From: CAVPFA01 sp963703655
GTDB taxonomy: Bacteria > Actinomycetota > Acidimicrobiia > Acidimicrobiales > Bog-793
Length of the DNA stretch: 64,000 bases
Assembly: GCA_963703655.1 (NCBI GenBank)
Contig: CAVPFA010000003.1
Coordinates: 2,108,001 to 2,172,000, forward strand
Direction of reading: 5' to 3'
In this document: positions 45,198 through 55,664 of the stretch, in pieces
Layout of the letters: each line of letters begins with the position of its first letter
Numbering within the stretch: the stretch's first letter is position 1
Program-made: the position numbers and the translations under genes
Notes under the pieces: generated by a model
The model's input: only the letters and a program-made list of their open reading frames with translations
What the model was told of the DNA's origin: nothing
The model's database searches: none

Positions 45198-45282
45198 TCC
45201 CGCTCGTCATCAACGCCGACCGCCCAGGGATGGACGGTCCGCGGTGGGGACGATCCCACCCAGACCAAAGGAGCGCACAACG

Positions 45283-45788
<506 letters not shown>

Positions 45789-45789
<1 letters not shown>

Positions 45790-48700
45790 TGCTCGGCAGT
45801 GCCGGGCCGTTCGGCTACTTGGAACCGGACGGTTCGGACCTGTCGGACAGGCGGCTCGGCCAGGCCCTCAATCTGCAGGCCTGGCCCGGCCGAGGACGGC
45901 TTACTTACCAAGAAACCGCCTCCTCCGCCAGACCTGGACCCGACTCGTTGACCGCTCCGGCATCGTGCTCGTCGATGCGGCCGAGCGGGGCGTCCATTCG
46001 CCAGACGGTCGCCCCGAGGAGCGTTTCGGGCTCGGCGCATACCTCGTCTTCAGCGGTGCGAGTGTGACCGGAGCCGGCCTCGTCGTCCCCGACGGCCGCC
46101 CCGAGGTCGCCGAGCTGCTCCAGCCATGGTGCGGCGGTCGCACAGTCGAAACGGTCGCGGGGCATCTTCCCTGGCAGCTCTGCACGCTCTCGGAGTTCTT
46201 CGACTACCGGACCGGAATTTTCACACGGCGGGCCTACTCGGGTGGTGCGGGCTGGCTCGTGACCGCAGATGCGGGGCGGACACTCGGCCTCTCCGCCGAA
46301 TGCTGGGTTCCGGCACGCGGCGAGGTGTTCCGGGACGGGTTCAGCCTCTACCTGCCCACGTGGAGCAAGACCGAGATCCTCGATGGCAGGCTGCATCGGC
46401 GGCCCCGTGCCCATCGCCCCCCGGTTCAGATAAAGGCGATCGGGGCTCACGGCTACCTGGCTCGCTTCGCTTGGCCCTCGGGCGGTGTCGGCTCGGGCAA
46501 ACGGGACGCAGAAGGGGGGGCCTATCGGGGTCGGGTCTTCGACGTCGTGCCGATCGCCGACGTCTTCGACGGTGCCGACTCGGCCGAGCTGGGTGACCAC
46601 CTGGAAGCCTTCGGCCTCGAACGGGTCGACCTGCCTCCGGCCGTGCACTCTCGACGCAGACGGCGCCGACACCTTGGCCGCAGTCGTCGAGGCTGTCTCC
46701 GGGCTAGCCATCCGCCTCGATGAGGAGGCTGCTCGCTGGCTCACCTCTGCGCGTGATCGTGGCCACGGCTACGGGAGGGTCAATCTCTCCGCGCTGCACT
46801 CGGCCGGCGGCCTGGCGGCTCAGGTGGTGCGGAGGGCCGGTGTGAGGCCGCCGCTCCTCAAGTTCAAGACACCCGACGACCGGGCACTCGACCGCTGGAT
46901 CGCTGCTCACCGGGGAGGCTGGCTGTCGGCCGAGCTTGCCGGGGCCGGCCTCTTCCCGGCCGTTGACATCGACGTCCACTCCGCCTATCCGGCTGTTGCC
47001 GCTCTTCTCGGTTGGTGGGAGCTGATGATTGCCGCCTACCTCCGCCGCCGGGACGTGCTCAAAGATGTGCTGGCCCTTTGTGAAGAGGCGGCACGAGGCG
47101 AACTCAGCAGGCTGTTCCGGCCCGACACGTGGGATCACCTCGGCTTTGCGCTCTGCGAGGTCGTCCCGGACGGTGAGAGCTGGCCCGTCGAGTCGCCCGA
47201 CGACGACTATCCGGAAGGCCACGCCGGCATGCGGCCAGTCCGCTCGCCCGTCGCCCTCCCGTTCACGTGGCCCGACGTAGTACTGGCTGCTTTGAGGGCG
47301 GGCCGGGTGCCGAAGGTGATCTCCGCCACCAAGCTCGTCCCGATCGGTCGCCAGAGCGGGCTCCGGCGGAGCTGGCCGCTCTGTGGCGGGACAGCTCTGC
47401 GCCTGGGCGAGGACCCGGCCGTGGCGCTCGTCCGGCTCCGTGGGACAGCAAAGGATAAAGGCGAGGGTCGTCTCGCCGCCATGTTGCGGGTGCTCGTCAA
47501 CTCCTTGGTCTACGGCAACTTTGCCCGACTCGATGCGCGGCACCGTCGCGAGGGCCGCCGCGTGGTTCTTGGCGAGAAGCCTTTCGAGTTCACCTACCCT
47601 CCGGTCGCGGCGACGGTGACGGCGGGCACCCGTCTTCTCGTCGGCGCAGCCCAGCACCTTGTCGAGAAGGCCGGCGGCACGATCGCCAGCCGGGACACCG
47701 ACGGACTTCTCGTCGTCTCGTCACCCGAGGGCGGCAGCGTGCAGCTCCTCGATAGCCGCGAGGCCGGTGCCATCTCTTGGGCTGCTCTCGACGACATCCT
47801 GGAGAGCTTCGACTCCCTTGACCCATGGGGGGACGGATCGTCCTTCTGGAAGGCCCCCGTTCGTGAGCACGAGGGTCGTGCACTGCACGGTCTCGTGATC
47901 GGTGTGAAGCGCTACGTCCTCGCCACCCTCGACGGCGGGGGGGACCTCGTCGAGGTCGTCGAGGCGACCGAGCACGCCCTTGGCGGGAGCGTCGTCGACC
48001 CGCCCGGCTTTGCTGGCCGGACCGGGGACGGTCGGCACCGTTGGACCCGCGAGGTCGCCGCCTTTGCCGTCCGCCGGGCGATCGCAGCATCCAGAGGAAA
48101 GGCACTGTTCGCACCGTCGTGGCCCTGGGAGACAGCCGGGTCTTTCCCGTCTATCGAGCGTTGCCAGGTGGCGAGTCCGGAGCGACTCGGCGAGTTGTCG
48201 GAGCGACTGTCACTGAAGCCCTTCGGTCGGTACATCTCCGGCATCCCGGAGCACAAGCGTGACATCGGCCCGGTCGCACTCGATCCCGGAGGTGACCTCT
48301 CAGACTGGCAGGACATCGACTGGCGAGGAGTGGGCCGGCCAGTCGGGGCAACCGTCGATCCGGCCGACGCGGACCTGTCGAACGACGGTACGCGGCACGT
48401 ACTGCTGTCGAACCTCGGCGGGAAAGCCACCCGGTGGCTAGGTCCGCGTCCACTCGATGACCGATCCTCCGTCGTCGTCGAGCCCGAGCTGATCCGGCGA
48501 GTCGGCAGGTCCGGGGCTCTCATCGAGGCACAGCTGGCCGACCCTTGCGCCGACACCTCTGATCTGCGGGCCGTCTACTCCGAGGGCGATGCCGCCTCCT
48601 ATCTTCGCCGCCAGGCCGGAGCGCTCGGCCCGAGGGTCTTCGCACGAGCTGCCGGAATCTCTAGGGACGCAGCACGGCGGATAAGGGACGACAAGCCCGT

Positions 48701-48905
48701 GAACGACGCGACGATCCGCAAGGCGCTCGCCAAGCTGCGCATCGTCATGGCTGCTACGCCACGATGTCCGGTCGACGACAAGCCCGTGTTCCGTCTTGGC
48801 GCGACCTACTGCTCACCGGCCTGCCGCTCGACGGCCCGGAGGCGTCGCCAACGACTGGCACTCGGCAACGAAGCCATGGTCCATGCAACGAGGGGAACAC
48901 CCTGA
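45789..48905 (+). CDS. Family B DNA polymerase (two frame breaks)
   Basis: About 1,038 aa. Motif A is DIDVHSAYP (46964-46990), motif B LRVLVNSLVYGNF (around 47499) and motif C SRDTDGLL (47694 on), in the correct order and spacing for PolB. The C-terminus adds an HTH (ARAAGISRDAARRI) and a zinc ribbon (CPVDDK...YCSPACR). ATG 45789 overlaps the SSB stop. A one-base loss at about 45890-45910 and a gain at about 46645-46655 must be bridged; they cancel, and the total is 3n. I cannot see clear exonuclease motifs in the N-terminal 300 residues. PolB is the defining replicase of casposons. Confidence 0.8.
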
Positions 48906-50920
48906 GCGCCTTCGACGTAGAGGTGGTCGCCTTCGACCTTGGCGTGCCCGATTTGTTGACAGCGCGAAAGCGAAGGAGGACGAAAGCCCTCGAACCGGTG
49001 CCGGTCGTCATAGAAGGGGACGACGAGGATCTCCAGTGCGAGGGCGTGCGGCTCTACGAACACGAGCGGGACACCACTGCCTTTGAATCGTGGGGCTCGG
49101 GTGTCTCCCGTTTCGGCCTCGACGTCGAGACGACGGCCATCACGAAGCCACTCGGTTGGGGCTCGATCTGGCAACCGGGCTTCAGGCTTCGCACGGTCCA
49201 GGTCGCCACGAAAGAGAGCGCCTGGGTGTTCGACGTCACCGACGATGCCAGCCACCGGGTGGTCTCCGCCTTCCTAGAAGACGAGAGCCGCACCTTCGTC
49301 ACTCACACCGGCTTCGACGTCCTCGTCCTCGCCGTTCACCTCGACGTCGACGTCTCCGACAGGTTCGTCGACAGCTGGATGCTCGCCAAGCTGGTCGACA
49401 GCACCGAGTACGAGTGGACCGGCGGTTACAAGCCGAGCGGTCAGCGGGCATACCGCCGTGTCGACTCTGGTCTGAAAACGCTGGTGCGGCGGCACCTGAA
49501 GGACCCGGCCCTCGGTGAGGCCGAGGCGGCGCTTGGCGCCTGGCAGAAGGCCCACGCTCCGGTCCATCACCGTGTCGGGCGTCCGTTTGACGAGTGGCGA
49601 TGGGCGAACACTCCTGTGCGAACTTCGGCCTTCCTCCGCTACGCCGGGCTCGACGCCAAGTGGTGCCTCCGACTGGCCCATTGCCTGCGAGCCAAGATCA
49701 GGAGAGCGGCAATCCCGGACTCTCTAGTCGAGACCGAGCGGTGGCTGCAGGCCGAATGCCTGGCTGTGAGTCGTCGGGGGATCGCCCTCGACGTCGAGGT
49801 CACGTCCGCCCGGCTCTCACACGTGCAAAGTGAGATGTCACCTGTCGAGAACTATCTCCGTGAAGTAACCGGTGTTTCTCCCAGGTCTCCGAGATTTACC
49901 GCGTGGCTCGAAACCAACGGCGTCGCCTTCGGCCCTGAGATGAGAACCGAGACGGGCCGGGGCTCGCTCTCCAGAGACGTCCTCCCTATACTCGTCGCCC
50001 GCTACGGGGACGACTCGAAGCTCGGGCTGGTACTCGCCAACAAGTCGCACCTCGCTGGGCTGGAGAACCGGAGGTCCAACCTCGCCCACTTCCTCGCCAT
50101 GGCCGACCCAAACGGCCGAGTCCACCCCGAGTTCAAGACGGTCCAGGCCGTCACCGGGCGCATGTCTATCGTGAGGCCTGCGCTCCAGACATTGCGCAAG
50201 GGCGACGCCGTGTTGCGCACGTGCTTTCGGGCCGACCCCGGGAACGTGATCTTGTCGGCAGACTTCGACCAGGTCGAGATCCGGGTCGCCGCAGCGCTCT
50301 CCGGTGACGAGGCCCTTCTGGAGGTGGTGCACTCGGGCAAGAGCGCGCATGACCTGACTGCCGTGAGAGTCTTCGATGAGGGCTTCACACACGGGCAGCG
50401 CCAACAGTCTAAGACCGCCAACTTCGCCATCTTGTATGGAGCCGGTGCTCAAAGGATCGCAAAGCAGCTCGTTGTATCGGAGTTGCTCGCTCGGGAACTG
50501 GTCAAGGCGTGGCGGCGGACTTACCCGGGACTGGTTGAGTTCTCCAGGTACGCTGCGGGTCTTTCTCCGGTCGTCACCAGCTCCGGCCGCTGCATCCCCG
50601 TCGACTCCGATCGCATGTACGCCAATGCCAACTACCTGATCCAGTCCACGGCACGGGACCTGCTCGTCGAAGCACTCCGGCGGTACCTGTCGAGGGCCGA
50701 GTACCGGGACTCGCTCATGTTCCCTATACACGACGAGCTGGTCGTGCAAGTACCCCGGGAGAACGTTTCTGGGGCCGCAGCATGGTTAGAGGAAGCAATG
50801 ACCCTCGACTTCATGGGGGTCCCGATCACGGCCCACGTAGAGGTCTACGGAACCCATTGGGCAGGTCCCCGTGACGACGACCGTCCAGACGAAACGCCGG
50901 ACGAGGCGAGCGCAGCTTGA
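48902..50920 (+). CDS. Family A DNA polymerase with 3'-5' exonuclease domain
   Basis: About 672 aa. Exonuclease motifs: FGLDVETT (DxE), HTGFDVLVL and YAGLDAKWCL. Polymerase motif A is LSADFDQVEIRVAAALSGD, the O-helix RQQSKTANFAILYGAG and motif C FPIHDELVVQVP, all with key residues. No 5'-3' exonuclease domain, so this resembles phage and plasmid PolA rather than cellular Pol I. The start is uncertain: CTG 48902 has GAGGGG 6 nt upstream and overlaps the PolB stop; GTG 48923 is the next choice. A second polymerase next to PolB is unusual. Confidence 0.88.
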   Translation: MSAFDVEVVAFDLGVPDLLTARKRRRTKALEPVPVVIEGDDEDLQCEGVRLYEHERDTTAFESWGSGVSRFGLDVETTAITKPLGWGSIWQPGFRLRTVQVATKESAWVFDVTDDASHRVVSAFLEDESRTFVTHTGFDVLVLAVHLDVDVSDRFVDSWMLAKLVDSTEYEWTGGYKPSGQRAYRRVDSGLKTLVRRHLKDPALGEAEAALGAWQKAHAPVHHRVGRPFDEWRWANTPVRTSAFLRYAGLDAKWCLRLAHCLRAKIRRAAIPDSLVETERWLQAECLAVSRRGIALDVEVTSARLSHVQSEMSPVENYLREVTGVSPRSPRFTAWLETNGVAFGPEMRTETGRGSLSRDVLPILVARYGDDSKLGLVLANKSHLAGLENRRSNLAHFLAMADPNGRVHPEFKTVQAVTGRMSIVRPALQTLRKGDAVLRTCFRADPGNVILSADFDQVEIRVAAALSGDEALLEVVHSGKSAHDLTAVRVFDEGFTHGQRQQSKTANFAILYGAGAQRIAKQLVVSELLARELVKAWRRTYPGLVEFSRYAAGLSPVVTSSGRCIPVDSDRMYANANYLIQSTARDLLVEALRRYLSRAEYRDSLMFPIHDELVVQVPRENVSGAAAWLEEAMTLDFMGVPITAHVEVYGTHWAGPRDDDRPDETPDEASAA

Positions 50921-51074
50921 CTAGCAGCGAGCCACCAGAGCAGCCCGTGAGCGGCCAGGAGGCGCTCGGGACGGAAGGCAACACCCATATTCCAGGAAGG
51001 GCTTCCGGTGGCTCGTGCACCCCGAGTTCCGGTCCGGGGTCGGACATCGCAGGACAGGAAGGGACAGCGTAGGC

Positions 51075-51272
51075 ATGGATGTCTTCGAAGGTGAGCTTGT
51101 TCTTGCCCTCCCGGTAGCACAAGTGGCGGATGCATTGGGGGTGAGCCCGCGGACGGTGCGGCGTTGGATCGGCGCCGGAAAGTTGCAGGCGATACGTCCC
51201 GGCGGTCCGCAAGCACCGCTACTGGTGCTGGCTTGGTCGTTGAACGAGCTTCTCGGCACCGAGCGGGATTAG
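51075..51272 (+). CDS. Small helix-turn-helix (HTH_17/excisionase-like) protein, 65 aa
   Basis: ATG 51075 gives MDVFEGELVLALPVAQVADALGVSPRTVRRWIGAGKLQAIRPGG, a winged HTH of the MerR/excisionase kind. The C-terminus PLLVLAWSLNELL fits the family. It closes the polymerase cluster and may act as the element's regulator or in recombination. Confidence 0.75.
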   Translation: MDVFEGELVLALPVAQVADALGVSPRTVRRWIGAGKLQAIRPGGPQAPLLVLAWSLNELLGTERD

Positions 51273-51614
51273 GCGATCCGCTGTGCTGCTTGGGTGCGTA
51301 TTGAGGACAACCGGTTGAGGTGCATAACGTCGAATCGGAGCGGCCTCGTGGCGGTTGCCAGCGCAATGGCCCGAGATCTTCATCGAGCGACTATGTATTC
51401 CAGACGAGACCGACGACTGACGGACGCGCTCCCTGGGGAGTTGCCACGCCCGTTACGGCATATCGGGGATACGCGTCGCGCTCGCGACTGTCTGCATTTC
51501 GTCGGTAGGTCGCGTCACGTCGAGGTCCCGAACCCACTTCAGACTCTGCACCTCGTCAGCCAAGAGCGCCGACCGACCCTCTCGGCGGCCTCGTTGCAAC
51601 GGTAAACTGGCGGA
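51273..51614. other. Stretch without a recognisable gene
   Basis: About 340 bp after the HTH gene. No frame with domain-like sequence and no clear hairpin or repeat. It separates the replication module from the cargo genes before cas1. Confidence 0.4.
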
Positions 51615-52178
51615 GTGCGGTTCCAGCTCGGCGACGTTGCTACGTGGGTCAGCAGCCTCATTACCGGCGGTCTCTTTGGTGTCTCGCTATTCCAGCTTGG
51701 GCAGCTCCGACGGGACCGCGAGGCCGATCAGGCGAAGCAGGTGTCTGCGTGGATTTCCGCAAGCAAGGTGGGCTACAACGGAGACGATGAAGACCCGAGT
51801 GTAACGGTTGAGGTGTCCCTGCGGAATGTGAGCACTCAGCCAATAGGCCGTGTTCTCCTTGAGGTGACTTTGGGCAACCAGCAGAGCCGAAGGGGGATAG
51901 GACCACTCACACCGGATGGGACGATCAGCACAGTTTCGATTCCGTTTCCGAAGATACCCCTTGCAGATGCGCAGGCAATTCCCACTCTGAAGATCTGGTT
52001 CACCGACGAGGCAGGTCACCAATGGCACCGACCACGAGGAGGTCGACTCAAACAGGGGACGCCTCCCAAGGATTGGACCGAACTCCGCATCATTATCGCG
52101 GGTCGTCCCCAGAAGAACGCGAAAGCCGAGGCCACGGTCGACAGTGCAAGCGAGACTCACGAAGACCAAGGGGCTTAG
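51615..52178 (+). CDS. Single-TM protein of unknown function, 187 aa
   Basis: GTG 51615 opens with VATWVSSLITGGLFGVSLFQLGQLRRDREA, a TM helix near the N-terminus followed by a soluble beta-rich domain (PSVTVEVSLRNVSTQPIGRVLLEVTLG). This layout is common in small hypothetical proteins of mobile elements and prophages. No enzyme motif. Confidence 0.65.
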   Translation: MRFQLGDVATWVSSLITGGLFGVSLFQLGQLRRDREADQAKQVSAWISASKVGYNGDDEDPSVTVEVSLRNVSTQPIGRVLLEVTLGNQQSRRGIGPLTPDGTISTVSIPFPKIPLADAQAIPTLKIWFTDEAGHQWHRPRGGRLKQGTPPKDWTELRIIIAGRPQKNAKAEATVDSASETHEDQGA

Positions 52179-52339
52179 GCAACGGGGCCAAGGTCACCCT
52201 GCCCCCGAACGCCGGCTCTGGCAGGGCCAACCAACTTCCCGGAACCGGTTTTGCCTTGAGCGTTCTGTGCGCCCGTCGATCCGGCGTACGAGGACAAATC
52301 GGGATAACGAAGTGCAGAGCCCGTCGTCCGAGTACCAAG

Positions 52340-52939
52340 ATGCTCAATATGGCCGAACAACTAGATGATCAGGAAGTTCGCTGGATGACCGCCATGTGGG
52401 CCGACACCGCGCTGCACCAGATGGTGCGCTTTGAGGAAGCGATAGACACCTACGCAGCTGCATGGGTGAACTACGAGTTCCGCGCAGCCTTCCACGAGCG
52501 CGGCGACCCCCCAGAGTGGGCTTCGGAGTATGCCGCCGCGAGCCAATACCTGACACAGCATCAGCTCTGGAATGTCGGCGCGGAGCGGTACTTCCTCCTA
52601 CATGCCCTCGCGCAGTTGCGGAAGTGTTTGCTCAAGCTCCCATCGGATGGGCTGCCCCACGTTCGCGAAGACAAGGTTCTCCGCTTGCTGCGCGATATCG
52701 ATGAGCATTGGGAACAGGGCGACGAAACCAGGTCGTTGACGGAGCTCCGCGAGTGGAAGCCCTACTTGGAGCCGGGACCAGGGCGAATCTGGTTCAACAA
52801 CAAGCACGTATGGGTCGGAGACACATCTCTCACGGAGATCTACGGATGGATCGCGGATGTCGGCCGCTCCGTGCGCGAGCGAGCCGGGGCAGCTGGTACG
52901 CCGATCCCCGCACCCGAGGACAAGCTGCCGGACCGGTAG
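52340..52939 (+). CDS. Unknown soluble helical protein, about 199 aa
   Basis: ATG 52340 (or ATG 52349, MAEQLDDQEVRWMTAMW). It is a helical protein with WVNYEFRAAFHERGDPPEWASEYAAAS and HALAQLRKCLLKLP, and no TM segment. It resembles HEPN-sized helical proteins in length, but the R-x4-6-H motif is not evident. Function unknown. Confidence 0.6.
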   Translation: MLNMAEQLDDQEVRWMTAMWADTALHQMVRFEEAIDTYAAAWVNYEFRAAFHERGDPPEWASEYAAASQYLTQHQLWNVGAERYFLLHALAQLRKCLLKLPSDGLPHVREDKVLRLLRDIDEHWEQGDETRSLTELREWKPYLEPGPGRIWFNNKHVWVGDTSLTEIYGWIADVGRSVRERAGAAGTPIPAPEDKLPDR

Positions 52940-53113
52940 GGTCCATCTAGTCGAGCGAACAGAAGGCGCTAACCGAATGCCACCCTCTCCGGCGGCGTGC
53001 CGATGCCGACGGATACGCGTGCTCCCAAGTTGACCCTTCTGGTCCCCCTGCGCAACCGGTCGTGAGCGTCGCCCGGGTTTGTTTTGCAGGAGTAAAATGC
53101 TCACAACATAAGT

Positions 53114-53144
53114 GTCCCCGGCGGTGCGTCAACACCCCGGGGAC
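53114..53144 (+). promoter_or_regulatory. Long hairpin in the cas1 leader
   Basis: GTCCCCGG (53114-53121) pairs with CCGGGGAC (53137-53144), and GGTG (53123-53126) with CACC (53133-53136), leaving a 6-nt loop (CGTCAA) and one bulged C: 12 bp in all. The shape resembles a CRISPR repeat hairpin, but there is only one copy. A second, smaller hairpin (GGAG/CTCC, 53153-53166) covers the ribosome-binding site. Confidence 0.6.
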
Positions 53145-53168
53145 TGGCACCAGGAGGGTGAACTCCCG

Positions 53169-54815
53169 ATGCAATCCGCGACGTTATCCACGTCCGTATG
53201 CAAGCCCCGGACTCTTTCGCCCGGGGACGTCGCCGACTCGATGGCGGCACTCCAACAGACCTACGCCCGCTCCGACCTCGCAGGCGTATGTGTCTGTGAC
53301 GGCTTCGGCGTCCGGGTCGTCGTCGAGCGCGGCGCCCTTGAAGTGCACGACGGCATAGGCCCGCACCGAAGGACCCGCCGTTACGACCGCGCTACCCATG
53401 GCCTTCGCCGCCTCGTGATCCTGAACGCGGCCGGTGTTGTCAGCCTCGAAGCCCTTCGGTGGTGTCAGGCGCTCGGCGTCGGCGTTCTCGTGCTCGGGCC
53501 CGACGGTAAGGCCCAGCTCACCTCGACGCCCAGGATGACCGACGATGCACGGCTCCGCCGCACACAGGCGCTCGCTCCCTCCGAGCCCTACGGACTCGAC
53601 GTCGCTCGCTGGCTGATTTCACGCAAGCTCGCCGGCCAAGGGAAGCTCGCCCTCAGTCGTTTCGGCGACGGCGCGACTGCCGAGACAATCGGGGACCTCG
53701 CCCTCGGCGTAAAGGAGGCAACGACCGTCGACGAGATTCGCCAGCTCGAAGCGGGCGCGGCGGCGCTCTACTTCGGTGCCTGGTCGGGACGGGCCGAGTG
53801 CGAGCCGATGTTCGCCGCCAAGGACCGGCAGCGCACCCCGCCGCACTGGTCACGCTTCGAGGGGCGCCGTTCGGTACTCGCCTCGGGTAATGCGAACCGC
53901 AAGGCCGAGCGCCCCGTAAACGCGCTGCTCAACTACGTCTACGCCCTCGTCGAGGCCGAGGCGATCATCGCCTGCCAGGTCGTGGGTCTCGACCCGGGGC
54001 TCGGCCTCGTCCACTCTGACACGCGGGGCCGGGCCTCACTCGCCCTCGACGTCATGGAGCCCGTGCGTCCCGAGGTCGACGCGTTTGTGCTCAACCTGGT
54101 TGAGCGTCGGACCTTCCGCAAGGTCGAGTTCGTCGAGACCACAGACGGGCACGTCAGGCTCCGATCACCACTCACCCACGAACTGGCCGAGACGATGCCG
54201 CAGTGGGCCAAGTCGCTCGGTCCCATCGCCGAGCACGTCGCCCATGTCTTCGGCAAGGCGATGGCAGGCACTTACTCGGCGGCCACACCGCTCACGCGAA
54301 GCCGCACCCGAGCAGCGCAAGCGATGGTGAAGGCGCGCAAGGCCTCTGCGCAATCCGCAGCGAGGTCGACGACTGCACTGCAGAAGCCAACGGGTACAGA
54401 TGCACTTCCACTGTGGACCTGTCCAGCTTGTGGGGGTGCTGTCACGAACCCGCGCCACGTTCGGTGCGAGGCGTGCATCAGTGCCGATCCCGCGCAGACT
54501 CCCGAGATCAGGGGTCGGCGTGGCGCAGCTATCGCCGCACGCAAGCGGGCATTTTCTGAGTGGGACAAGGCGAACCCCAACAGGGTCTACGACCCTGAGC
54601 TATTCCGCCGGGACATCCTGCCGAGATTGGCCGCCCTGAAGCTTAGCGAGATCACCGGGGCGATCGGGTGCTCGAAGGCTTCCGCTTCGGACATTCGGCG
54701 TGGGAAGTGGACGCCGCACGTGGGGATGTGGTCGGCCTTGGCGAGGCTGGCTCGGGTCGAGATCCGGTCCGCCGCTCAAAATGCCGATACACAGACCGTG
54801 AGGAAGAAGCGATGA
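53169..54815 (+). CDS. cas1: Stand-alone Cas1 integrase (casposase) with zinc ribbon and HTH tail
   Basis: A protein of 548 aa from ATG 53169 (AGGAGG 11 nt upstream). The N-terminal beta domain (GVCVCDGFGVRVVVERGALEVHDG) is followed by the helical Cas1 domain with LLNYVYALVEAEAII (Glu 262), GLGLVHSD (His 282) and LALDVMEPVRP (Asp 294), the three catalytic positions. After residue 400 come a zinc ribbon (CPAC..CEAC, 418-436) and an HTH tail (YDPELFRRDILPRL...SKASASDIRRGK, about 473-513). No cas2, cas4, effector or repeat array is in the window, so it serves transposition of this element. Tail domains on Cas1 are typical of casposases. Confidence 0.92.
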   Translation: MQSATLSTSVCKPRTLSPGDVADSMAALQQTYARSDLAGVCVCDGFGVRVVVERGALEVHDGIGPHRRTRRYDRATHGLRRLVILNAAGVVSLEALRWCQALGVGVLVLGPDGKAQLTSTPRMTDDARLRRTQALAPSEPYGLDVARWLISRKLAGQGKLALSRFGDGATAETIGDLALGVKEATTVDEIRQLEAGAAALYFGAWSGRAECEPMFAAKDRQRTPPHWSRFEGRRSVLASGNANRKAERPVNALLNYVYALVEAEAIIACQVVGLDPGLGLVHSDTRGRASLALDVMEPVRPEVDAFVLNLVERRTFRKVEFVETTDGHVRLRSPLTHELAETMPQWAKSLGPIAEHVAHVFGKAMAGTYSAATPLTRSRTRAAQAMVKARKASAQSAARSTTALQKPTGTDALPLWTCPACGGAVTNPRHVRCEACISADPAQTPEIRGRRGAAIAARKRAFSEWDKANPNRVYDPELFRRDILPRLAALKLSEITGAIGCSKASASDIRRGKWTPHVGMWSALARLARVEIRSAAQNADTQTVRKKR

Positions 54816-55465
54816 AATGGCTCAAACGATTCGCAGCTGTCGTCGTGGTCTCTCTCCTGGCCGGGTGCACCGCCTCCGCCATGCCTGCCAGACACCACCA
54901 CGTGGCAGCAATCACTAGGACAACGACGCCGACGACCACCAGAACGACTCAGCCACCAACGACTACAACGAGGCTCCCGACGTGCCCGGCGGCAGGTATC
55001 AACGCCAGTACGCCTAAATGCGCGTGCCCGCCGGGCGAAAGCATGGTCTTCGCCACCTCTACGAACGGCGGTTGTGTAAATGAGAACGTGGCACCCACCA
55101 CGCTGCCACCGACAACCACCACAACGCCCACGACTCTGCGGGGACCGATCGGGCCGCCGAGCGGACAGGTGGAATACGTATGTTCTGACGGTAGTGGCTC
55201 GGGAGGATCCGGGGGTGCGGCTATCGCAGCCGTGCAGGACGGTCAAGGGAACTGGCAGTGTCCGTCTAATAGGTTCTTCAACCTGTGGACTGTCGAAGTC
55301 GGGGGATCCTTCTATTGCACCACTGACCATAACGGCAACGCGTACGACAGCGCCCCCTATTACAAGGCGACAATCGGCAACTTCACCATGGACGGACTCC
55401 CCGGAACCTACTATGGCGCATATTGCACTGAGCCCGGCGAGGACGCCTTGTTTACGACGCCATGA
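54812..55465 (+). CDS. Lipoprotein translationally coupled to cas1
   Basis: ATG 54812 overlaps the cas1 stop by 4 bp (ATGA). The N-terminus MKWLKRFAAVVVVSLLAGC is a signal peptide with lipobox LAGC. A Thr/Pro-rich stalk follows (TPTTTRTTQPPTTTTRLP and a second run), then a small Cys-containing outer domain. It would be displayed at the cell surface. No function known; coupling of an exported protein to a transposase gene is odd. Confidence 0.75.
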   Translation: MKWLKRFAAVVVVSLLAGCTASAMPARHHHVAAITRTTTPTTTRTTQPPTTTTRLPTCPAAGINASTPKCACPPGESMVFATSTNGGCVNENVAPTTLPPTTTTTPTTLRGPIGPPSGQVEYVCSDGSGSGGSGGAAIAAVQDGQGNWQCPSNRFFNLWTVEVGGSFYCTTDHNGNAYDSAPYYKATIGNFTMDGLPGTYYGAYCTEPGEDALFTTP

Positions 55466-55664
55466 GCATGGACCAACAGCTGCCCCCCAAGGGAACGCAG
55501 CCGGAACGCAAGATGCGGCACGCCTCGGATCGGACCGGTTGTCGATTGCGGTGGTCATTGTCGCTCTGATCGCAGGCGTCGGGGCGGCCACCAACAGAAC
55601 AGAAGGTCGCTGTGTCGACACCGACGGATCGCTAGATCCCCCATACATGCCGCTCTTGCGTCGA

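Noticed and set aside
53100..53170. CRISPR array next to cas1
   Set aside because: Only one palindrome of repeat-like shape is present; no second copy and no spacer periodicity anywhere around the gene.
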